Positions 1 to 6,013 of a stretch of 7,218 nucleotides of DNA are shown here, piece after piece (positions within the stretch are counted from its first letter, which is position 1; each line of letters begins with the position of its first letter). The stretch covers positions 1 through 7,218 of the forward strand of contig JABDJU010000210.1 in assembly GCA_013003325.1 (NCBI GenBank), given 5' to 3'. The notes beneath the pieces were generated by a model. It saw only the letters and a list, made by a program, of their open reading frames with translations. It was not told the origin of the DNA and searched no databases. Position numbers and translations under genes: made by a program. Origin of the DNA: Acidimicrobiales bacterium (GTDB taxonomy: Bacteria; Actinomycetota; Acidimicrobiia; Acidimicrobiales; SZUA-35).

Positions 1-1
1 C

Positions 2-994
2 TACCGGGCCCTGTCAGACGAGCTCACCTCGGGCTCGGGCTTCGACGACATTGTGGTGCTCGATCCATCGTCGGGTGACGCCATCGAGGAGATCGCCAAA
101 CTGATCGCCTTCCGCGGGACGATGAACATGGTCGGTTCACGCGAGCTCGACCGCTTCCCGCTCATCGATGTCGGCCGCCTCCATTATCACTACACCGCCT
201 ATATCGGCACGAATGGACCCGAGATCTCGGCCTCCTACGGCGAAGCTCGCAACCGGGCCGACTTTGTACCCGGCGGCGTTGCAGTGTTCGTGGGCGCCGG
301 CGGCCCCATGGGTCAGATGCACATGCAGCGAGCCATCGAAACCGAAGCCGGCCCCGGAACCATCCTCGGCTTCGACCTCGACGACGACCGCCTAGAGGTC
401 GCCAACAAGCTGCTCGCCGACCTTGCCGCCGAAAAAGGCAAGGAGTTCATCCTGGTGAACCCCGAGACCCAGGGCGAGACCGCTGAGGCGGTTGTGGAGC
501 GCATCACCGATGGAGCCGGCGCTGACGATGTGGTGGTGTCGGTGCCGGTTGGTGCGGTGATGGGCGATGCGGCCGAACTCATGGGACCCAATGGCATGCT
601 CGTGCTCTTTGCCGGCGTGCCGAACGGAACGATGGCCCCGCTCAATATCAGCAATGTGTATTTGCACAACGCCCAATACACCGGCACCTCGGGGTCGAGC
701 ATCGCCGACCAGGCGATGGTTCTCGACAAGGCGGTCGCGGGGTCGCTGTCGCCGGAGCGGTCGCTCGCCGCGATCGGGGGTATCGAAGCGGGCCAGGCGG
801 GAATCCAGGCCATGATCGACGGGGACTACGCCGGCAAGATCATGATCTTTCCTCAGCTCACCGGACTGCCGCTGACCGGCCTCGACAACCTCGCTGATGT
901 CGCCCCCGAGGTGGCTGAACGTCTCGGCGAGGGAAACCTCTGGACCCGGGAAGCCGAAGACAAGCTGCTCGAGCTGTTCGCTGCGAAGGAATAG
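2..994 (+). CDS. SorE-like zinc-type (MDR) sugar/polyol-phosphate dehydrogenase, 5' end outside window
   Basis: The reading frame is open from base 2, so the gene starts upstream; the GTG at 53 lies inside coherent protein sequence and is not the real start. About 330 residues are visible. A Rossmann nucleotide-binding motif GAGGPMG (nt 293-313) is followed by the second strand ending in FDLDDDRLE, whose acidic residue suggests NAD(H) rather than NADP(H). From memory, the stretch from this motif to the C-terminus resembles L-sorbose-1-phosphate reductase (SorE): the GGxGPMG loop, a VNP/VNT segment, GADDVVV, a VYLHN..YTGTSG segment, then IGGIEAG and a C-terminal KIMIFP strand. Such enzymes interconvert hexitol phosphates and ketose phosphates in the cytoplasm. 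The zinc-binding N-terminal GroES-like domain must lie upstream. Oddly, the first 80 or so visible residues look like the end of another Rossmann module (see findings). The stop is 4 bases before the kinase start, so they share an operon. The MDR family is fairly sure; the exact substrate is not. Confidence 0.82.
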   Translation, partial: YRALSDELTSGSGFDDIVVLDPSSGDAIEEIAKLIAFRGTMNMVGSRELDRFPLIDVGRLHYHYTAYIGTNGPEISASYGEARNRADFVPGGVAVFVGAGGPMGQMHMQRAIETEAGPGTILGFDLDDDRLEVANKLLADLAAEKGKEFILVNPETQGETAEAVVERITDGAGADDVVVSVPVGAVMGDAAELMGPNGMLVLFAGVPNGTMAPLNISNVYLHNAQYTGTSGSSIADQAMVLDKAVAGSLSPERSLAAIGGIEAGQAGIQAMIDGDYAGKIMIFPQLTGLPLTGLDNLADVAPEVAERLGEGNLWTREAEDKLLELFAAKE

Positions 995-998
995 GCCG

Positions 999-1928
999 GT
1001 GATCACCACGATCACCCCCAACCCGAGCCTCGATCGCACCATCGTCGTCGATACGCTCGCCATCGGCGAGGTTCACTCGACGGCCGGCACAACGATCGAG
1101 GCCGGCGGCAAGGGAGTGAACGTGGCTCGTGGCCTCATCCGTCAGGGCATCGAGGCACAAGCCGCCGTGCTGTGCGGCTCCAGCGGCAACACCCTGTTCT
1201 TCGGATCGCTCGAAGACGCCGGTGTTCCGGTGCTGGTCGCCGACTCGGGAACGCCGGTCCGGACCAACCTTTCGATCATCGAACGCGGCGGCCGAACCAC
1301 CAAACTGAACGAGCCGGGAGCGATGGTCACCACCGAATCGGTCGACCACCTGTATGCCCAGGCCGAAGCCGCCGCCGCCGGCAGTTCTTGGGTCGTGGCC
1401 GCCGGCAGTCTCGCCCCCGGCGTCCCGACCGACTTCTACCAGGCACTGGCCGAGCGGATCGGTCGAACGGCCGCCCTGTTCGCCGTCGACGCCAGCGGGC
1501 CGGCATTGGCTGCCACGCTCGAGGTACCGGGCGTGTTACTGAAACCGAACGACGAAGAACTCGCCGCGGTCTGGCCGACGCCGCTCGATTCTGACGGCGA
1601 TCTCATCGGGGCAGCACGTTCAATCGTCGAACGAACCGGCGGCACGGTGCTGTTGAGCCTGGGGGAACGCGGGGCGGCAGCGGTCACGCCCGATGGTGTC
1701 TGTCGAGGAAGCGCTCCGACGGCCAAGGTCCAGAACACCGTCGGCGCCGGCGATTCGCTGCTCGCCGGATACATCGCGGGCTACGACGCGTCGGAGGGTT
1801 CGATCGAGGAGGCGCTGCGCACCGGGCTCGCCTGGGCCCGGGCTGCTGTAGGTTCGAAGGGGACCGGCTTCGATGCTGTCAGTGCCGCTGACGTCGAAGC
1901 TGTCCGGATCCAAGGACTTGATCGGTGA
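999..1928 (+). CDS. PfkB-family hexose-phosphate kinase (1-phosphofructokinase / tagatose-6-phosphate kinase type)
   Basis: A 309-residue cytoplasmic sugar kinase, a normal length for the 1-phosphofructokinase (FruK)/LacC/PfkB group. Visible motifs are TPNPSLDRT at residues 6-14 (substrate-binding Asp12), the GGKGVNVARGL signature at 36-46, LKPNDEEL in the middle, and the ATP-binding NTVGAGDSLLAGY near the C-terminus with G249-A-G-D252, Asp252 being the expected catalytic base. I chose the GTG at 999 because the protein begins there with the family-typical ITTITPNPSLD and because AAGGA (986-990) sits 8 bases upstream; the open frame extends further 5' into the dehydrogenase gene without meaning. 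It phosphorylates fructose 1-phosphate, fructose 6-phosphate or tagatose 6-phosphate to a ketose bisphosphate. The family does not separate these substrates by eye. Next to a polyol-phosphate dehydrogenase and a mannitol-type permease, a ketose-6-phosphate is as plausible as fructose 1-phosphate, so I withhold the symbol fruK. It overlaps the next gene by 4 bases (GTGA). Confidence 0.88.
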   Translation: MITTITPNPSLDRTIVVDTLAIGEVHSTAGTTIEAGGKGVNVARGLIRQGIEAQAAVLCGSSGNTLFFGSLEDAGVPVLVADSGTPVRTNLSIIERGGRTTKLNEPGAMVTTESVDHLYAQAEAAAAGSSWVVAAGSLAPGVPTDFYQALAERIGRTAALFAVDASGPALAATLEVPGVLLKPNDEELAAVWPTPLDSDGDLIGAARSIVERTGGTVLLSLGERGAAAVTPDGVCRGSAPTAKVQNTVGAGDSLLAGYIAGYDASEGSIEEALRTGLAWARAAVGSKGTGFDAVSAADVEAVRIQGLDR

Positions 1929-2677
1929 CCACAGCTCAGAAAAGGTCGACCTTCGGTGTCTCGCTCGGCGAGATCGCCCGTCGCGGGGTGGGCGGGTTTG
2001 CCAAGCAGCCCATTCCGTTGCTCGGGGCGGCAGCGGTGACCTTGGGCGTGTACGGCCTTTTCCGGTGGCCGGCTCAGCAACTGTTCGACGACGACCGGGT
2101 GTATCAATCGGTGGCGGTCGATCTCGTCGGATTGGTGGTCGCCGGCACCGTCGCCCATCCCTGGTACGCCTACGCTCTCGACGCGGCACGAGGCGACGCC
2201 GTCGACGTGCGCGGCCCGCTCAGAAGCTCGCGGCTTTACCGCACTCAGTTGGTGAGTTCGTTCTGGTTCTGGGCCGGTGTGCTGCTCGGCCTGCGCTACC
2301 TCGCCGGGCTGCCCTCGATCGTCGTGATGCTGTTCTACGCCTTTCACGGCTATGTGATCGCCGATCGCAAGCTCAAGAGCGGGATGATGGCACTGGGAAC
2401 CAGCGTCAGGCTTGGGCAAGGACGGAGAATCGGCCTGTTCGCCCTCGGCGGCCTTCTCATCGTCTTCAACCTGTTCGGAGCCATCTCACTCGGCTTCGAC
2501 GTGAACCCGCTCACCATTGCGCTTGCGATCGTCGGACTTGCCATCACCACCAGCATCACGTTGGTGTGCGGCGCCGTTGTGTACGACGCCTTGGACGCCG
2601 AGCTCGACGATGAGCCGCCTCCGCCACGACCGCAAGCCAGATCGAGAAAATCCAAGAAAAAGGGGAACCAACGATGA
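1925..2677 (+). CDS. Six-helix integral membrane protein of unknown function
   Basis: A 250-residue protein that I cannot name. The hydrophobic stretches suggest about six membrane helices, at residues 30-47, 63-85, 107-124, 129-147, 169-190 and 196-221. The N-terminus is short and polar. The C-terminal tail (222-250) is cytoplasmic-looking: acidic (DALDAELDDE), then four prolines, then strongly basic (RSRKSKKKGNQR). The segment around 145-190, with ADRKLKSG, ALGTSVRLGQGRR and then a helix, recalls the pattern of DUF975/YciC-like and GDPD-associated membrane domains; this is a weak resemblance from memory. The GTG start at 1925 has AAGGA (1912-1916) 8 bases upstream and overlaps the kinase stop; the stop overlaps the Enzyme I start (ATGA). 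It has no PTS EIIC motifs, so it is not obviously the transporter. Coupling at both ends makes it a genuine operon member, possibly with an accessory role in transport or in holding a soluble PTS protein at the membrane (speculative). Confidence 0.8.
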   Translation: MTTAQKRSTFGVSLGEIARRGVGGFAKQPIPLLGAAAVTLGVYGLFRWPAQQLFDDDRVYQSVAVDLVGLVVAGTVAHPWYAYALDAARGDAVDVRGPLRSSRLYRTQLVSSFWFWAGVLLGLRYLAGLPSIVVMLFYAFHGYVIADRKLKSGMMALGTSVRLGQGRRIGLFALGGLLIVFNLFGAISLGFDVNPLTIALAIVGLAITTSITLVCGAVVYDALDAELDDEPPPPRPQARSRKSKKKGNQR

Positions 2678-4359
2678 AACTTCTCAAAGGGGTGGGCGCG
2701 TCGGCTGGCGTTGCCGTGGCCCCAGTACTTCTGCTCCACGACGCTGACTTCGTCGTACCCGATGCCGACGATCCGATGGAAGCGCTGAAGGCTGCGGCTG
2801 CTGCGGTGGTGACCCAGCTTCAGTCTCTGAGCAGCGAGGCGGGGGAACTCGGTCGCACCGATGCCGCCGAGGTGCTTCAGGCTCAGTCGTTCATGGCGAT
2901 GGACCCCATGATCGAGGACGCGGTGCAGACTCACCTCACCCAGGGATCATCGTTCGATGACGCCCTGCGGGGGGCTTCAGCCGACCTCAGCCACATGCTG
3001 GCGTCGCTGCCCGATCCGTATCTGGCGGCGAGGGCCGCCGACATCGGCGAGGTTCTCGAGCGAATCCGGCATCAGCTTGCCGGCCTGCCCGCCCCCGGCT
3101 CGATCGACCTCACAACGCCGAGCGTGTTGTGTGCCGAGACTCTCACCGCCGCCCAGACCGCCCTTCTCGACCCGACGTTGGTTCTGGGACTCGCCACCGT
3201 CGAGGGTGGACCCACGAGCCACGTGGCGATCATCGCCCGGGCCTTGGGCGTCCCCGCCGTGGTCGGCGTTGCTGGTCTCGTCGACGAGGTCGCCAACGGA
3301 GTCACGATCGCGCTCGATGGGACCACCGGCGAATTCGTCGTGGAGCCAGATGATGTGACGAGCGAAGAGTTTGGCGTGCGCGCCGAACAGGTCGCACAAT
3401 TGGCCGCTGCGGCTGCCGAATTCCGCGGGCGCAAGATAAGCGTCGGCGATCGAGCCGTGCACATCTCGGCCAACGTTGCGAACGAGATGGACCTCGATCG
3501 AGCGGTCGAAGCTCAAGCCGATGGAATCGGGCTGTTCCGCACCGAGTTCCTGTTCCTCGATCGGCCCGCTCCGCCCACAGAAGATGAGCAGTTCGAGGTG
3601 TACGCCAAAGCGCTCAAGGCGTTCGCCGAACCGGTCACCATCAGAACGTTCGACATCGGCGGCGACAAGCCAGCGTCGTTTCTCGACCTGCCAGCCGAGG
3701 AGAACCCGTTCCTTGGTGTTCGGGGAGTCCGCCTCTACGAACACGAATACGAGATGTTCCTCACCCAGCTGCGGGCGCTCTTGCGGGCCGCGCCATTCGG
3801 TGATCTCTGGGTGATGATCCCGATGATCGCCACCGACTCCGAAATCACCTTTGTCCACAAGGCTTTCGACGAGGCGCGCGCCCAACTCGATGCCAAGGGT
3901 GTCGACTATGGCCGTATCTCGCTGGGAGCGATGGTCGAGGTTCCCTCGGCGGCGCTCCAGGCCATGGCCATGTCGTCACGCCTCGACTTCATGTCGATCG
4001 GCACCAACGACCTCACGCAGTACACCCTGGCGGCGGACCGGACCAACGGTGCGGTCGACCAGCTCACCGATTTCCTACACCCTGCGGTTCTTCAGCTCTG
4101 CCAGATGACCGCCGAGGCCGGTGTCGAGCGAGGCATCCCAGTGTCGGTCTGCGGCCTGGCGGCGGCGGATCCGTTGGCCGCGAAGCTCTTCGTGGAAATG
4201 GGCATCTCGAAGCTGTCGGTGGCTGGGCCATCGGTCAACCTGATCAAGGCCGACCTTGCCTCGATGCAGCCCGACGCGTTGTCGGGCCTCGCCGACGCGG
4301 TCGCCTCGGCCGCTGAAGCGGCTGATGTGCGCCGGCTTGGAGCTGACTATTTGACATGA
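2674..4359 (+). CDS. ptsI: PTS Enzyme I, phosphoenolpyruvate-protein phosphotransferase
   Basis: A 561-residue cytoplasmic enzyme of normal length for Enzyme I. It autophosphorylates from PEP and hands the phosphate to HPr. The swivelling phosphohistidine domain carries GGPTSHVAIIAR with active-site His183 (His189 in E. coli). The PEP-binding barrel has GIGLFRTEF with Arg289, RTFDIGGDKP with Arg324, NPFLGVRG, MVEVPSAA with Glu422 (a Mg ligand), and the signature DFMSIGTNDLTQYTLAADR with Asn445 and Asp446. The proton-donor cysteine is Cys493 in SVCGLAAADP; the residue after CG is Leu495, where E. coli and many others have Glu. The ATG start overlaps the stop of the membrane protein (ATGA) and has an AGGGGA box (2661-2666) 7 bases upstream. 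It ends in an ATGA overlap with the regulator. No HPr gene is in the window, so HPr must be encoded elsewhere or beyond the ends. It could be a locus-dedicated Enzyme I rather than the only one in the genome. Confidence 0.97.
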   Translation: MKLLKGVGASAGVAVAPVLLLHDADFVVPDADDPMEALKAAAAAVVTQLQSLSSEAGELGRTDAAEVLQAQSFMAMDPMIEDAVQTHLTQGSSFDDALRGASADLSHMLASLPDPYLAARAADIGEVLERIRHQLAGLPAPGSIDLTTPSVLCAETLTAAQTALLDPTLVLGLATVEGGPTSHVAIIARALGVPAVVGVAGLVDEVANGVTIALDGTTGEFVVEPDDVTSEEFGVRAEQVAQLAAAAAEFRGRKISVGDRAVHISANVANEMDLDRAVEAQADGIGLFRTEFLFLDRPAPPTEDEQFEVYAKALKAFAEPVTIRTFDIGGDKPASFLDLPAEENPFLGVRGVRLYEHEYEMFLTQLRALLRAAPFGDLWVMIPMIATDSEITFVHKAFDEARAQLDAKGVDYGRISLGAMVEVPSAALQAMAMSSRLDFMSIGTNDLTQYTLAADRTNGAVDQLTDFLHPAVLQLCQMTAEAGVERGIPVSVCGLAAADPLAAKLFVEMGISKLSVAGPSVNLIKADLASMQPDALSGLADAVASAAEAADVRRLGADYLT

Positions 4360-5864
4360 CCGCAGTCCTCGACAGCCGGGTAATCCGGATGACCAAGTGG
4401 CTCATCGAACAGGATGAGCCTCGCAGTACCGCCGACCTTGCGGCCGACCTCGGTCTGACAGAGCGTGTGGTTCGCTACCGACTCGGTGTTGTCGAGAATT
4501 TTCTACGATCGAAGGGCGCAACGCTGTCCCGGCGGCGGGGGACCGGGCTACTGGTCGAGATGACCGACGCGGTTCGGGCCGACATCGAGAATGACCTCGC
4601 CGACCGGATCGAAGTACCTCGGGTGTACGCCCCCGAGGAGCGCGAGCACCTGCTGCTGGCCGCGTTGCTGTGGGCCTCGCCGGATGTGACGCCGCTCGAC
4701 AAGCTCAACCTCGACCTGGAGGTGTCGAAGACGTCGGCCCGCCGTGATCTACATCGCTGCGAGCCATGGCTGGAGCGCAACGGCGTGCCGCTGCTGCGCA
4801 AGCCGGGCAGGGGTGTCGTCGTTGTCGGAACCGAACGCCAGGTCCGTCGAGCCATGGTGCAACTGCTGCTCGAGGCTCTCCCAGAAGATGTTCTCGAGGA
4901 GCTGGCAGTCACCGAGTTTGCCGAAGCCAGGCAGGTTCACGTCCGCATTCCGAGCGGTCTGCGGGATCGACTGGCTGAGCTGCCGCTGCGGGCCTGCGTC
5001 GAGGCGGTGCGATCCAGCGTCGACGACCTCGGGTCGCTGGCCGGCAACAGCGATGTGGTTCTGTCGCTCCACCTGGCCATCACTGCGAGTCGTTTCAACG
5101 ACGGTCGTCGCATCCAACTCGACCCTGGATATCGGGTGTCACTCATGGATCACCCCGCTGCGGTGCCTGCCGATCTTCTGGCGAGGAAGCTGTCGAGCGC
5201 CGGCGTCGCCGACCTTGTCGAGGACGAGGTGGCCAGCGTCACCGAATACCTTTTAGGCCTGAACGCGCTCGCCGCCGTCAAACGTGAGCACGTAGACCTG
5301 AGCTCCCTGCTCGACGCAGTGCTCGACCGGGCCAGTGAGGAACTGCACCCTTCGCTGAAGGAGGACGTTGAGCTGCGCCACGGTCTCGCTCTCCACCTGG
5401 GGCGGCTGGCGGTTCGCCTGCGACACGGGTTGCCGGTCCACAACCCGCTCCTGGCCGAAGTCGCCGAGCGCTACCCGGATGTGTACCGGGTGGCCGAACA
5501 GGCGGCCGTCACGCTCGGTGATCACTTCGGCGATGAGGTGGGTGAGGACGAGGTGGGGTTCATCACCATGTATCTGTCGGGTGCTCTCGAACGGGCCAAC
5601 CTGCGTCCCCGCCGGCAGGCACTTGTCGTGTGTCCCAGCGGCATGGCGACGGCATGGGTTCTGGTGTCACGGATTCAAGCAGAATTCCCCGAGCTTGCGA
5701 TCACTGAGGTGCTCTCTGCCAGGGCGTTCGAAGACCTCCCAGCCGACGGCGAGGCCGATGTCGTGATCTCGACCGTGCCCCTCGAGGCGACCCAGCCCGT
5801 GGTGGTCGTGAGCGCGTTGCTGAGCCAATCCGACGTGGCCCGGGTGACGGCCGCGCTCCGCTGA
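4356..5864 (+). CDS. PRD-domain transcriptional activator, MtlR type, with C-terminal EIIB-like domain
   Basis: A 502-residue regulator. In order it has a winged helix-turn-helix (residues about 6-68, containing STADLAADLGLTERVVRYRL), a second HTH-like region (about 95-160, with SKTSARRDLHRCEPWL), PRD1 (about 195-305), PRD2 (about 310-415) and an EIIB-like domain (about 420-502) with the phosphocysteine-loop motif VCPSGMATAW, Cys426. The N-terminal DNA-binding domain, in place of the small RNA-binding CAT domain, and the size mark it as an MtlR/LicR-style activator and not a BglG antiterminator. No EIIA domain follows the EIIB domain. Candidate PRD phosphorylation sites are His239 (LSLHLAITASR) and His342/His347 (LRHGLALHLGRLAVRL); the second PRD position is Tyr298 and Tyr406 in the two domains. 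PTS proteins in this family phosphorylate these sites to tune activity. The gene overlaps ptsI by ATGA and ends 149 bases before the permease gene, whose promoter is its likeliest target. The family is clear; the inducer is inferred. Confidence 0.9.
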   Translation: MTAVLDSRVIRMTKWLIEQDEPRSTADLAADLGLTERVVRYRLGVVENFLRSKGATLSRRRGTGLLVEMTDAVRADIENDLADRIEVPRVYAPEEREHLLLAALLWASPDVTPLDKLNLDLEVSKTSARRDLHRCEPWLERNGVPLLRKPGRGVVVVGTERQVRRAMVQLLLEALPEDVLEELAVTEFAEARQVHVRIPSGLRDRLAELPLRACVEAVRSSVDDLGSLAGNSDVVLSLHLAITASRFNDGRRIQLDPGYRVSLMDHPAAVPADLLARKLSSAGVADLVEDEVASVTEYLLGLNALAAVKREHVDLSSLLDAVLDRASEELHPSLKEDVELRHGLALHLGRLAVRLRHGLPVHNPLLAEVAERYPDVYRVAEQAAVTLGDHFGDEVGEDEVGFITMYLSGALERANLRPRRQALVVCPSGMATAWVLVSRIQAEFPELAITEVLSARAFEDLPADGEADVVISTVPLEATQPVVVVSALLSQSDVARVTAALR

Positions 5865-5945
5865 GGCGATTCGCTCATCCGAAACGGCTCTCAGAGTTCC
5901 TTTTGTCGTTTGGGCCTTAAGACCTACTGGGAGTGGCGCCGGTCA

Positions 5946-5963
5946 CATAAGTGTCCCACTATG
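5946..5963. repeat. Imperfect inverted repeat, candidate operator
   Basis: CATAAGTG, then TCC, then CACTATG: the two arms are complementary except for one extra A in the left arm. It lies just upstream of the candidate -10 element, over the expected -35 region, where an activator or repressor would bind. It could also fold as a small RNA hairpin if transcription starts further upstream. No match to a known operator consensus is claimed. Confidence 0.4.
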
Positions 5964-5967
5964 GATG

Positions 5968-5973
5968 TGTAAT
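5968..5973 (+). promoter_or_regulatory. Candidate -10 promoter element (TGTAAT)
   Basis: TGTAAT matches the sigma-70-type -10 consensus at five of six positions and lies 40 bases before the permease start codon. The best -35-like hexamer nearby is GTCACA (5942-5947, four of six), but the 20-base spacing is too long for a good constitutive promoter. A poor or misplaced -35 is typical of activator-dependent promoters, consistent with control by the neighbouring regulator. This comes from reading alone. Confidence 0.35.
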
Positions 5974-6000
5974 TTGTTACTCGCCGTGACCTTTCTACAT

Positions 6001-6006
6001 AGGGAG
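6001..6006 (+). promoter_or_regulatory. Ribosome-binding site of the IIC permease gene
   Basis: AGGGAG lies 7 bases before the ATG at 6014 and supports that start. A second ATG at 6009 is followed at once by TAA (ATGTAATG) and is too close to this site to be the main start. Confidence 0.7.
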
Positions 6007-6013
6007 AGATGTA

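Larger units (their letters stand above)
5865..6013. promoter_or_regulatory. Intergenic regulatory region upstream of the IIC permease gene
   Basis: This is the only sizeable non-coding gap in the window, and its composition changes from G+C-rich to locally A+T-rich around 5900-6013. It contains several short inverted repeats (a GGCCTT/AAGACC near-palindrome at 5913-5924; CATAAGTG-TCC-CACTATG at 5946-5963; GTAA-N4-TTAC at 5969-5980; GGTCAC at 5941 against GTGACC at 5986) and a -10-like hexamer. No convincing rho-independent terminator for the upstream operon is visible: a weak CTC-TCA-GAG hairpin (5888-5896) precedes a broken T-rich stretch, which I do not call. The arrangement suggests a regulated promoter, probably the target of the adjacent PRD activator. 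Confidence 0.6.

Noticed and set aside
53..55. GTG at 53 as the start of the dehydrogenase
   Set aside because: The frame is open to base 2 and the upstream residues (SGSGFDDI) continue a recognisable Rossmann strand, so the gene begins outside the window.
897..998. 5' extension of the kinase to an ATG or other start at 897
   Set aside because: It would overlap the dehydrogenase by about 100 bases, and the family's N-terminal strand starts exactly at the GTG at 999 with a good ribosome-binding site.
392..1063. A 223-codon minus-strand frame across the dehydrogenase-kinase junction
   Set aside because: It overlaps two well-supported genes and its product is an Arg/Gly/His-rich low-complexity sequence typical of shadow frames.
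1781..2419. A 212-codon minus-strand frame over the kinase end and membrane protein
   Set aside because: It conflicts with the coupled plus-strand genes and shows no family motif.
2977..3885. A 302-codon open frame on the minus strand inside ptsI
   Set aside because: It lies wholly inside a clear Enzyme I gene, has no recognisable domain, and long antisense frames are expected in G+C-rich coding DNA.
4356..5864. BglG-type RNA-binding antiterminator
   Set aside because: The protein is too long and starts with DNA-binding helix-turn-helix domains instead of the small CAT RNA-binding domain, and no antiterminator/terminator pair is visible upstream of the permease gene.
5885..5910. Possible rho-independent terminator after the regulator gene
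   Set aside because: The CTC-TCA-GAG stem is only three to four pairs and the following T-run is interrupted by G and C.
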